Shown: in pieces, positions 37,182 to 44,899 of the stretch
Layout: each line of letters starts with the position of its first letter
How positions within the stretch are numbered: position 1 is the stretch's first letter
NCBI RefSeq assembly: GCF_001641285.1
Contig: NZ_CP014841.1
Location: forward strand, 1,550,001 to 1,614,000
DNA: 64,000 nucleotides
From: Dyella thiooxydans
Lineage (GTDB): Bacteria; Pseudomonadota; Gammaproteobacteria; Xanthomonadales; Rhodanobacteraceae
Direction: 5' to 3'
Notes under the pieces: model-generated
What the model saw: the letters and a program-made list of their open reading frames with translations, nothing else
Told to the model about the DNA's origin: nothing
Databases searched by the model: none
Program-made: the position numbers and the translations under genes

Positions 37182-38482
37182 ATGCCACGTTTCAACGAGA
37201 GTTCGGCCTTGCTGTTCAAGCGCTGCATCGAGTCGGGAATCGACTCGCCCTCTGAGCTCGCCAACATTCTGGGAAATGCGTCGGTCGAAACAAAAAATTT
37301 CCACACCATGCACGAAGGCCTTGGATACTCGTCCGCCGATGCAGTCATACACGCGTCACCGAGTTCAATCGAGCGCTACACGCGCGAAGAGATCCAAGCC
37401 GCCGTCGACAGCCACGACCCAAAAGAAGTCGCCAAAGTGCTCTACGAGGGACGTAGTGACTTAGGCAACAGCACAACTGGCGACGGTTACAGGTATCACG
37501 GTCGCGGCTACTTTCAGTTCACCGGCCGGTACAACTACGCCACTTTTGGCGAGAAGTTTGGCGTCAATCTTGTTGACAACCCCGACCAAGCCGCTGAGCC
37601 GGAAATGGCGGCGGAACTTGCCATCGCCTACTGGAAGCTCAAGGTCCCTGAAAGTATCGCGAGGACGCCAGGAAGGCAGGTATCAGCATCAATGGGGGGT
37701 CCAACGGTTCAGATGCGCGCGTGGCACAGTCGAACCTCTGGAAGGGCACGATCACCCCGGAGCTTGTAAAGAATGTGAAAGATGGAACCATCGACCTGGA
37801 TCGGCTCGCCACGCTGGGGGTTGGCGACACTATGCGCGAAGGTGGCCACGGCAAAGGAATAGAGCAGCTACAGATCGAACTCCGACAGCTGGGATATGCC
37901 GACGATCATGGCAGGCCGTTGCACCCGGACGGTGACTTCGGCCCGGCAACACTCAGCGCGGTCAAAGCGTTCCAGAGGGACCACAGTTTGCTGGACGATG
38001 GCATCGCCGGCACCGGGACCAATCAGGCACTTCAGCACGAGGCCATCCGGCACATCAGCCTGCAAGAATCCGCCTTGCAGGCGATAGCCATGGACAACCC
38101 GCAACATCCGGGCTATCCCCTGTTCAAGCAATCGCTCGCCTGTGTCGGGAAGCTCGACCAGGCCCAGGGCCGTGCGACGAACTTCCAGAGCTACAACCTT
38201 TCTGGCGTGCTGGCTTTGGCGGCAAGGCGCGAGGGGCTGGAGCGGATCGATCATGTGGTGCTGAGCGATGACGCCACCCGGGCGATCGCGGTGCAAGGCG
38301 ATCTGCGCTCCCCGTTGCGACGACTGGCCGATGTAGATGTGCTCGCCGGTGTCAACACACCGCTTGCGCAGAGCAGTACGGACTGGACGCAGTTCCAGTC
38401 GCCGGGATGGGCCGTGCAGGCGCCCTCCCCGTTGATGCAGACGGCAGATGTGCAGGCGCCGCAGCCGGCAATGCAGCGTTGA
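37182..38482 (+). pseudogene. Frameshifted X-T4SS effector: GH19 lytic domain, peptidoglycan-binding domain, XVIPCD
   Basis: Two overlapping frames together encode one protein of about 433 aa. The first (37182 onward) holds a GH19 chitinase/endolysin domain: NASVETKNFHTMHEGLGYS with a probable catalytic Glu, and GDGYRYHGRGYFQFTG. From about 37660 the homology moves to the -1 frame, beginning REDARKAGISINGGSNG. It continues with a peptidoglycan-binding domain (EQLQIELRQLGYAD...DGDFGPATLSAVKAFQRDH) and a C-terminal XVIPCD (NPQHPGYPLFKQSL, EGLERIDHVVLSDDATRAIAVQGDLRSPLRR, VDVLAGVNTPLAQS). A one-base deletion near 37660 explains it; no slippery heptamer is seen. The first frame runs on to 37769. 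The start has AAAGGAG. Confidence 0.85.
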
Positions 38483-38487
38483 GACGG

Positions 38488-38515
38488 AAAGGCCTGGCAT
38501 TGCCGGGCCTTTGTT
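38488..38515 (+). terminator. Rho-independent terminator after the effector gene
   Basis: AAAGGCCTGGCA (38488-38499) and TGCCGGGCCTTT (38501-38512) form a stem with one mismatch, followed by TGTTCT. It lies six bases after the effector stop codon. Confidence 0.75.
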
Positions 38516-38653
38516 CTCCTGCCGGGGGGGCGCCGTCGGGTGGCACCAGAGCGCACCCCTCTGCCGGCATCGGTATCGCCAACCTGCGCGCCAGCCTTAT
38601 GAGATCAGCCTCAGGCCCTCGCGCGGAAAGGCGAACACATCCCCTCCTTCGGC

Positions 38654-40360
38654 TCAACCGCCCGGCTTCCCCTTCGCCGCCGGCGCCATCATCTTCCTGC
38701 GCGCCGCGCGGAACGGACTGTCGGAGTACCACTGCGGCCACACGCCGGTGCGGCTCAGTTCGCGACCGAGGTCGTAGAGCGCCTGGGTGTCTTCGAGGAT
38801 GCCCGAGTAGTCCCAGTTCGGATTGAACACGTCGTTAGTCGTGTGGTAGCGGTGCGCGGTGTAATCCTCGGCGGCCTTCTCGCCCGCGGCCTTGCCGCCG
38901 TCGAGCAGGTCCAGGCCGGAGCTGGCCAGCATCGCCGGCACGCCGGCCTTGGCGAAGTTGAAATGATCGGAGCGGAAGTAGAAGCCGTTCTCCGGTGTGG
39001 TCTCGGGCGAGATCACCCGCCCCTGGGTCTTCAGCACGCCGGCCAGCATGTCCTCCAGCTGCGACTGGCCCTTGCCGATCACCGTCATGTCGTGCGCGCG
39101 GCCAATGATCGGCAGCGCGTCCACGGCGATGTCGGCCACCGTCTTGTCCAGCCGGAACACCGGCCGGGCGGCGTAGTACTGCGAGCCGAGCAGGCCCGAT
39201 TCCTCCAGCGTGGGCATGAAGAACAGCACGCTGCGCTGCGGAGGGGTCTTCTGGTGCGCGAAGGCGTCGGCCAGCTCCAGCAGCATGCTCAGGCCGGTGC
39301 CATTGTCGATCGCGCCGCTGTAGACCTGATGGCCCTTGAGGCTGGGGTCGGTACCGAGGTGATCCCAGTGGGCGGTGTAGATCACCGCCTCGTTCGGCTT
39401 GGTGCTGCCCTTCACCATCGCCAGCACGTTGTGCGATTCGATGTGGCCGATCTTGTCGTGCAGCGTCACCGAAGCGGTGGCATTCAGCGGGACGGGCTTG
39501 AAGCCGGGCTTGCCCGCCGCTGTCGCCAGTTTGTCGAAATCGAAGCCCGCCGCGGCGAACAGCCGCGTGGCCGCCTCGTGCGTGAGCCAGCCGGCCACCG
39601 GGAGCCGAGGGGCCGGGTCGACGCGGGTGGGCAGGCTCAGCTGCGGACCGCTGCCGCTGTTCTGCAGCACGCTGAACGGATAACCCGCCGCCGCGTCGCT
39701 GGTGTGCACGATGAAGCAGGCCGCGGCCCCCTTCAGCGCCGCCTCGGCGTACTTGTACATCCAGCGGCCGTAGTAGGTCATAGCGCGGCCGTTGAACAGC
39801 TTGGGATCGCCGCTGGCAAAGCCAGGATCGTTGACCAGCACGATCACCGTCTTGCCCTTCACGTCGACGCCCTTGTAGTCGTTCCAGTGCCAGTTGGGCG
39901 CTTCCACGCCGTAGCCCAGGAACACCACCGGCGAATGCTTCAGGTCGATCAGCGGCTTCGCCTGCAGCGTCTGCACCATCATGTCGGTGCGATAGGCGAA
40001 GGCGGTGTCCTTGCCGTGCGCCGTGATGTGCAGTTTCACGTCGGGGTTGAGCAGCGTGATCGAGTCGGCCGGCACGGTCTGGAACCACGAGCCGTGGTTG
40101 CCGGGCTTGAGCCCCATGCGCTTGAACCGATCCACCAGCCAGGCCGTGGTGCGCTGCTCGCCCACGGTGCCCGGCTTACGGCCGCCGAACGCATCGGAGC
40201 TGAGCGTCTTGTCGAACGTCGCAAAATCAGCCGCATTAATTTGCGGCGCCAAAGCCACCGGAGGTGCTGCAGCAGGCGATGCGGCCGATGGCGTACCGGC
40301 CTGTGCGGCGCCTGCCGCCAAAGTCGCGGCGACCAGGAGGACGGATGTCGCTGCACGCAT
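38654..40360 (-). CDS. Secreted M28 family zinc aminopeptidase
   Basis: A 568-aa exported peptidase with a signal peptide (MRAATSVLLVAATLAAGAAQAG). A PA-domain insert (HSPVVFLGYGVEAP...GVDVKGKTVIVLVNDPGF) interrupts the first half. The M28 core has zinc ligands and catalytic residues in YTAHWDHLG (His331), SGAIDNGTG (Asp352), LEESG (Glu386 and Glu387) and YHTTND near the C-terminus. The long length and PA domain fit the Xanthomonadales type. It releases N-terminal amino acids from peptides in the periplasm or outside. GAGGAG lies seven bases upstream of the ATG. Confidence 0.94.
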   Translation of the reverse strand: MRAATSVLLVAATLAAGAAQAGTPSAASPAAAPPVALAPQINAADFATFDKTLSSDAFGGRKPGTVGEQRTTAWLVDRFKRMGLKPGNHGSWFQTVPADSITLLNPDVKLHITAHGKDTAFAYRTDMMVQTLQAKPLIDLKHSPVVFLGYGVEAPNWHWNDYKGVDVKGKTVIVLVNDPGFASGDPKLFNGRAMTYYGRWMYKYAEAALKGAAACFIVHTSDAAAGYPFSVLQNSGSGPQLSLPTRVDPAPRLPVAGWLTHEAATRLFAAAGFDFDKLATAAGKPGFKPVPLNATASVTLHDKIGHIESHNVLAMVKGSTKPNEAVIYTAHWDHLGTDPSLKGHQVYSGAIDNGTGLSMLLELADAFAHQKTPPQRSVLFFMPTLEESGLLGSQYYAARPVFRLDKTVADIAVDALPIIGRAHDMTVIGKGQSQLEDMLAGVLKTQGRVISPETTPENGFYFRSDHFNFAKAGVPAMLASSGLDLLDGGKAAGEKAAEDYTAHRYHTTNDVFNPNWDYSGILEDTQALYDLGRELSRTGVWPQWYSDSPFRAARRKMMAPAAKGKPGG

Positions 40361-40703
40361 GGAGAACTCCTCGACGACTGGCGGAAAGCGACCTTTCTAG
40401 CGCGCCGCCGGGCGACTGTCCATGGCGCATGGCCACCGCCACGGGGCACCAGCGTGCAGAGGTCGATGCCACACCAACCCCTCACGGGTTGCACGAACTT
40501 CTCACCCTGCGAGGCGGACGATCATCGGCCGTCGCTGGCAAGAAAATGCGCCAGTACTCCCGCCAGTGGCCCCTCCGTGCGATCGACAGATCCCACTCCG
40601 AAAGGGCGGGACCAGGCCAGAGCCCGCTCCGTCCGCATCCGTCGGAACAAACCTTGTCACAAGGGGCTCCGACCCGGATGGCCTCCCCTCGCTCATTACC
40701 CTT
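40361..40703. other. Intergenic region, no gene recognised
   Basis: About 340 bp between two minus-strand genes. It contains a small CCTTGT/ACAAGG hairpin near 40650 and no convincing promoter, RNA or coding remnant. Confidence 0.5.
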
Positions 40704-41723
40704 CTACGTCCGCAGCGTTGCCTTCAGTCGAGTCATCTCGTCCAGAAATCCACGGGGGTCATCGAGACCAAGGTGAATCACCTCGCCGCCACGCAGCTCC
40801 AGGCGCAGGTTCACGCCACCGAATCCGGCATAGCGAGTGACGTCTCGCGCATCCAGATCCTTCCAGCTCAGGCTTCGCGCGACCTGGATGCCGGAAAGCT
40901 CAATCGTCCGTTCCACCGAGAGACCGTAGCGAAGGTGGAGCGATTTCGAATCAAGCGAGACAGGTCGGAATCTCGAAGCACGCGCCTCGGCGAGACACCA
41001 GAGCGCGCTGAGAAGGGTCATGATCGAACTGACATAAGCAACGCCGGGACTGATCTTGTCCATCAGCAGATGCAGGATCGGCAGAGGCAGCAGGTTGATG
41101 ACGGCCCACGCCATCCAGGTACTGGCGTTCGCCGATTGAGAACCGTAACTAAAGTGGCGGTCGCCCGGAAATTCACTCAGAGCCGGAGCCTTACGGACAA
41201 GACCGTAGGTCCAGAGTCTCAGCTCGGCGGCCAAGGCCTTTTTCCATCTCCGCACGACCCACGAGTCACCCGGCCCAACCGCAGTTTTCCGGGAAATGAC
41301 CACATCGAAATTGGTCCGTCGGCGAAGGCTTACCACCTCCCAAAGGACTCGCGCCTCATATCCGGCCATCAACACGGATGATCCGATCATCACGATCGCC
41401 TTACCCGGAAGCAACGAATGGAACGCGGCGTCAACCGCCGTCGGACCCAATCCCCAAAAGCCCGCAAGCATCCCGACCGTGACGATGACGACGGCGCCGA
41501 CCAGAGCAACCGGCGGCCGGTCGCGCCATAGCCACGCGAAGATCAGCGCAGGCAAAGCCACGAGATCCAGCAGGATCAGTGCAGGCAGTGGGAGGCTTGC
41601 TGGCAGGTACGGCGAAAGCAGCCCCCCAACCCGACCAAGCAAGTAGGCCCCGTAAAGCGCATAAACAGCACCGAGGTAGTACCAGAAGGGCGTCGGAGAA
41701 ACGCGCGGCCGCGAGGTTGGCAT
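40704..41723 (-). CDS. Multi-pass membrane protein of unknown function
   Basis: A 339-aa protein. Four N-terminal hydrophobic segments can be read (FWYYLGAVYALYGAYLLGRV, LPALILLDLVALPALIFAWLW, PPVALVGAVVIVTVGMLAGFWGL, AIVMIGSSVLMAGYE), with two more around MAWAVINLLPLPILHLLMDKI and VAYVSSIMTLLSALWCL. The C-terminal ~85 residues (VSLDSKSLHLRYGLSVERTIELSGIQVARSLSWKDL...LRLELRGGEVIHLGLDDPRGFLDEM) look like a PH-like domain that follows the membrane anchor, as in PH_5/DUF304-type proteins. No gene family name can be given. Transcribed alone. Confidence 0.75.
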   Translation of the reverse strand: MPTSRPRVSPTPFWYYLGAVYALYGAYLLGRVGGLLSPYLPASLPLPALILLDLVALPALIFAWLWRDRPPVALVGAVVIVTVGMLAGFWGLGPTAVDAAFHSLLPGKAIVMIGSSVLMAGYEARVLWEVVSLRRRTNFDVVISRKTAVGPGDSWVVRRWKKALAAELRLWTYGLVRKAPALSEFPGDRHFSYGSQSANASTWMAWAVINLLPLPILHLLMDKISPGVAYVSSIMTLLSALWCLAEARASRFRPVSLDSKSLHLRYGLSVERTIELSGIQVARSLSWKDLDARDVTRYAGFGGVNLRLELRGGEVIHLGLDDPRGFLDEMTRLKATLRT

Positions 41724-41867
41724 AGCATGATTGTCGCACGTCCCGGATGCGACTACTTCCGGTCGATATAGCGATAACTAGCAAGCGGATCGCGCATCGC
41801 CGCCCCGCCTATCAGGCCTGCCCCTTCCCTCGTCAGCCCAACCAAACCTCATCGACAAGGGGCCCTG

Positions 41868-41937
41868 ACCCGATCAACTCAACCGACCGCGCCATTGCCG
41901 CACGGGCAAGGTCGTCCGGCACACTGAAGTACGCAAT
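41868..41937 (-). pseudogene. Decayed 3' fragment of a second Tse2-like toxin gene
   Basis: The minus strand encodes AYFSVPDDLARAAMARSVEL, which aligns with AYFGALDNLARAAVARSVEL near the end of the toxin gene at 43904-44452. The DNA of the two stretches is roughly 80 percent identical over ~70 bp. Nothing else of the gene remains; upstream sequence is unrelated. The other ~230 bp of this gap show no feature. Confidence 0.7.
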
Positions 41938-42027
41938 ACCTCCCGATTTGGCCGTCCGTACAACGACCCCACACCAAAGTGCTAGCCTGCGCCAGTTCAC
42001 ACCGGCTCATGTTCGAAAGGATCTCGC

Positions 42028-42813
42028 ATGCTCGCCCGTCTCTGCCTCGGTGTCCTGGTCGCCCTGCCCGCCTTTGCGCTTGCCAGCACCGGACAAGCTG
42101 TCCGGGTGCAGCAGCCGTCCCCTGGCCACTACGAGCTCACCGCTACCTTCGATGGCAGCACAGACGTGGAAACGGCCCAACGGCTTCTGGTGCCAGAGGC
42201 GGCGAAACGCTGCGGCAAGCAGCCCTACTCGCTGGGCCACTACACATTTTCGACTTCCGCGCCGGTAGCCCCGGGAAACGGTGAAGCAACGCCGCAGATC
42301 ACCATCGTCCAGCAGGTCACCTGCGGCGCGTCTGCATCAGCGGACCCGAATCGGCCGCAACAGAACGACGATTGGCACCCCGGCCCGGCCGACCAGGAGA
42401 TCATCCGGAAGCGCACGCTCGCCTACCTGGAGGCCAAGGATCGAGACGATTTCAAGAGTGCGCTGGCGATGGTGGCCGAACCAACGCGCGGCATGATGGC
42501 CCACTCGCAATGGCAGGATGCGCGACGCGCATTCAACGCAGCAGCGGGACCCGTCAGCAGCCGCGAGGTGATCGCCATCAGCTGGTTCGACCACCCGCCT
42601 GGGGCGCCACCAGGCTGGTACGCAACGGCCGACTACACCGCCACCTACGCAAGCGCTGCGTTCTATTGCGGCTACCTGGCCTGGATGCGCCAACCCGACG
42701 GCAGCTTTGCGATGATCCGCGAGGACGAAGGAAAACTATCCCCGTCCCAGGCAGCCGCCGTTCCTCCTGACCGCATGGCCAGCGTGAAAGCCCAGCTGGG
42801 TTGCAAGCGCTAG
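42028..42813 (+). CDS. Secreted DUF4019-like protein
   Basis: A 261-aa exported protein with signal peptide (MLARLCLGVLVALPAFALAST). The N-terminal half (GHYELTATFDGSTDVETAQRLLVPEAAKRCGKQPYSLGHYTF) is a small domain seen in other proteobacterial secreted proteins. The C-terminal half (AYLEAKDRDDFKSALAMV...WQDARRAFNAAAGPVSSREVIAISWFDHPPGAPPGWYATADYTATYASAAFYCGYLAWMRQPDGSFAMIREDEG) matches the DUF4019 pattern with APPGxYxxxxYxxxY. The function is unknown. AAGGAT lies seven bases upstream of the ATG. Confidence 0.82.
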   Translation: MLARLCLGVLVALPAFALASTGQAVRVQQPSPGHYELTATFDGSTDVETAQRLLVPEAAKRCGKQPYSLGHYTFSTSAPVAPGNGEATPQITIVQQVTCGASASADPNRPQQNDDWHPGPADQEIIRKRTLAYLEAKDRDDFKSALAMVAEPTRGMMAHSQWQDARRAFNAAAGPVSSREVIAISWFDHPPGAPPGWYATADYTATYASAAFYCGYLAWMRQPDGSFAMIREDEGKLSPSQAAAVPPDRMASVKAQLGCKR

Positions 42814-42972
42814 CCTTTGTCACAACGGGCGAGTGCGGGCGAGAAGAACGAGAGGTGGCGTCAACGCTTCAAGAGAGCGCTCCGTGCCCGCCACCCGATC
42901 TTGCTTACTCGTGTCGATCCGGCAGGTGCTTGATCGTCGCTCATGGGAGCCCGAAGCCATCCGGAGTCCGCC

Positions 42973-43482
42973 ATGGTGACCCGCAAGACAGAAAAGCCGC
43001 AGCGCCCCGCCGCGGCGAACGTACGCAAGCCCGCCGCCAACCGCGCCCCCTCCCCCATTGCCCTGCCCGAAACCATGAACGGCAAGGCCAGCCAGGCCAA
43101 GGCCGCCGTCGGCGACAAGCCGGTGTTCGCCTATATCGCCAGCCTGCCGCAACCGCAGCGCGGCATTGCCGAACGTATCGACCGCCTGGCCGCCGACACC
43201 CTGCCCGGCCTGGAGCGCAGCGTGAAATGGGGCATGGCGTACTACGGCGTGGGCGATGGCTGGTGCTTCAGCTGCGGCGCGTTCGCCGGCCACGTCAAGC
43301 TGATGTTCGTCAACGGCACGACGCTCGACCCGGTGCCGCCGGTGACGCCGGTCGCCATGGGCAAGGCGACGCGGGGCGTGGAGCTGGCCTCGCTGGGCGA
43401 CATCGACGAGGACCAGGTCGTGGCGTGGATGCGGCAGATCGCTGCGAAGCCGGGCGTGGGGAAGCGGCCGGCAAGGAAGTGA
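42973..43482 (+). CDS. DUF1801 (YdhG-like) domain protein
   Basis: A 169-aa protein. A disordered basic N-terminus (TRKTEKPQRPAAANVRKPAANRAPSPIAL) is followed by a DUF1801 domain: VFAYIASLPQPQRGIAERIDRLAADTLPGLERSVKWGMAYYGVGDGWCFSCGAFAGHVKLMFVNG, then LDPVPPVTPVAMGKATRGVEL. The core sequence is typical (W.MP.Y......). Function unknown, iron-chaperone-like in distant frataxin-fold relatives. ATG 42973 has GGAG six bases upstream; ATG 42943 would add ten residues. Confidence 0.88.
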   Translation: MVTRKTEKPQRPAAANVRKPAANRAPSPIALPETMNGKASQAKAAVGDKPVFAYIASLPQPQRGIAERIDRLAADTLPGLERSVKWGMAYYGVGDGWCFSCGAFAGHVKLMFVNGTTLDPVPPVTPVAMGKATRGVELASLGDIDEDQVVAWMRQIAAKPGVGKRPARK

Positions 43483-43600
43483 AGACGACGCGACCGGTCC
43501 CTCCCTCGATCTTTCCATTGCGCCGGAAGGGCGCCAGTCCGCATTGCGCGCGTTGAAAACCTCTACTTCGGAAGGGGTAAGGGCACAATCCATTTTTCGA

Positions 43601-43618
43601 GAAAGTGCACTCTGACCC
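43601..43618. repeat. Dispersed repeat copy beside the toxin-immunity pair
   Basis: GAAAGTGCACTCTGACCC. The same motif occurs in a paired inverted form at 44742-44800, so copies bracket the Tse2/Tsi2-like cassette. Confidence 0.7.
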
Positions 43619-43623
43619 TAGTT

Positions 43624-43866
43624 TCAATCCTCGCCCAGATCGTGCCCGCGCTCGGTCACCAGCAGCTTGTAGTCGGGCAGATTGGTCTGGCCCTGATTGG
43701 CCGAGGCGTAGGCCTCCTCCAGCTCGTCGGCGAGCGCCTCGTACTTGACCAGCTGCATCTCTTCGGCCGGAGTGATGGTCTCGTCCGGCAGGTGACTCAG
43801 GCGTTGGATCTCACGGTCCACCGCCTGGATGATCAACACAAGGGATCGCGCACTGATTTCGGGCAT
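43624..43866 (-). CDS. Tsi2-like immunity protein
   Basis: An 80-aa, mostly helical, acidic protein: MPEISARSLVLIIQAVDREI, then QRLSHLPDETITPAEEMQLVKYEALADELEEAYASANQGQTNLPDYKLL. Its pattern follows Tsi2, the 77-aa immunity protein of Pseudomonas aeruginosa Tse2: an IQxV helix, a middle helix with L..Y..LA..L..AY..A, and a terminal LP.Y..L. Tsi2 binds and neutralises the Tse2 toxin in the cytoplasm. The start is chosen for GGAG eight bases upstream. The gene lies 37 bp downstream of the Tse2-like gene on the same strand, the toxin-immunity order expected. Confidence 0.82.
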   Translation of the reverse strand: MPEISARSLVLIIQAVDREIQRLSHLPDETITPAEEMQLVKYEALADELEEAYASANQGQTNLPDYKLLVTERGHDLGED

Positions 43867-43903
43867 CGCAGGTTCTCCGTTGGGGCCGCTCAGCGGCCGG
43901 ATG

Positions 43904-44452
43904 TCAGTCCGCGGCCGGCTCGATACCGCTGGCATCGCTTGCTTGGATCACTTTGACCGCCCGGCCGAGCTCAACCGATCGCGCCACTGCAGCACGTGCA
44001 AGGTTGTCCAGCGCACCGAAGTACGCATCCAGTGTCATCCGACTCTTTGGGCGGATGGTGTAATGGCGGCCACTCACCGTCTTTGTGCGGTTCCATTTCT
44101 TCTTCGCGTCGCGCTTGATGTACAGCGTGTCAGCGCAATACTCCGTGCCCTTTGGAACGGAAAAATAGCTCCATTGGCTAAAGCCGAACCAGCCGGGCAC
44201 GTCGTGCGTGGAGGTGCCGCCGTCGGTCAGCACGTACCAGGGGCGGTCGTCACCGGAGCGTTCGAGCATGACGTCCGCGCCCTCCACGAACTGCCGGCCA
44301 TCGGATCCACTCTGTACGTCACCCTCTGCTCGCGCGTGCAGCAACCCGGCTGCGGTTGCCCCTGACTGGCCTGCAGCCACGCTGTCCAGCTTTCCCGACT
44401 CGGGGGCGTCGTGGTGAATCGCCCGATACAAATTCCATGCAATCTCGGCCAT
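43904..44452 (-). CDS. Tse2-like ADP-ribosyltransferase-type toxin
   Basis: About 182 aa. NLYRAIHHD near the N-terminus, LTDGGTSTHDVPGWF in the middle and VSGRHYTIRPKSRMTLDAYFGALDNLARAAVARS at the C-terminus match the Tse2 pattern (TLYRA, TGGTSVFD, THYTIMPAKPM...GHLDNFVRNAIRR). Tse2 is a cytotoxic type VI effector with an ADP-ribosyltransferase-like fold acting in the cytoplasm. Start 44452 has CAGGGAA upstream; ATG 44470 or TTG 44575 would lengthen it. A Tsi2-like gene follows. No T6SS gene is visible, so delivery (or a role as a toxin-antitoxin pair) is unknown. Confidence 0.82.
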   Translation of the reverse strand: MAEIAWNLYRAIHHDAPESGKLDSVAAGQSGATAAGLLHARAEGDVQSGSDGRQFVEGADVMLERSGDDRPWYVLTDGGTSTHDVPGWFGFSQWSYFSVPKGTEYCADTLYIKRDAKKKWNRTKTVSGRHYTIRPKSRMTLDAYFGALDNLARAAVARSVELGRAVKVIQASDASGIEPAAD

Positions 44453-44741
44453 CGTGGTTCCCTGCTCCATGGCTTGCGCGTCCTGAACTTCCTGCGTTGC
44501 CCCAATCCATAAAAGGGGCCGCGCCCAATTAAGCCAGACAGACGCCCCCGCCCACCAGAGGTCTTCCCAATTCAAGAGGCGGGGTTCACTTGCACGTAAT
44601 CGGCAAGTAAGCCTTTCGCGTCAGCTGCCTTCCCACGCTGAAAGGAGAACGGATGACCATCCGGGAACTGAGGTGCGCAGCGCCCAACGACTTCGCCATG
44701 TTGGTGCCCATCGATCGCGACGACCTCGAAGGACAGCGGAA

Positions 44742-44800
44742 CAGGGGTCAGAGTCGACTTTTAAAGTGGCACACCGCAAGAAAGTGCACTCTGACCCCAG
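44742..44800. repeat. Inverted pair of the dispersed repeat (hairpin)
   Basis: CAGGGGTCAGAGTCGACTTTT (44742-44762, shown here as one arm) pairs with the reverse-oriented copy AGAAAGTGCACTCTGACCCC (44779-44798). The two arms flank ~15 bp and would form a REP-like hairpin upstream of the BNR-protein gene. Confidence 0.7.
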
Positions 44801-44899
44801 TTTTCCCCGCCGACTGGCTGCCGTGACTTCAAGCTCTTGAATCTCCCCCGGCAACGTGCGCAGATCGTGCGTTTCAGCCTGCTGTCCCCGGAGCCACCC

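Noticed and set aside
37640-37690. Programmed -1 frameshifting in the GH19-XVIPCD effector
   Set aside because: No X-XXY-YYZ slippery heptamer or clear downstream structure is seen at the junction; a one-base deletion or sequence error is simpler.
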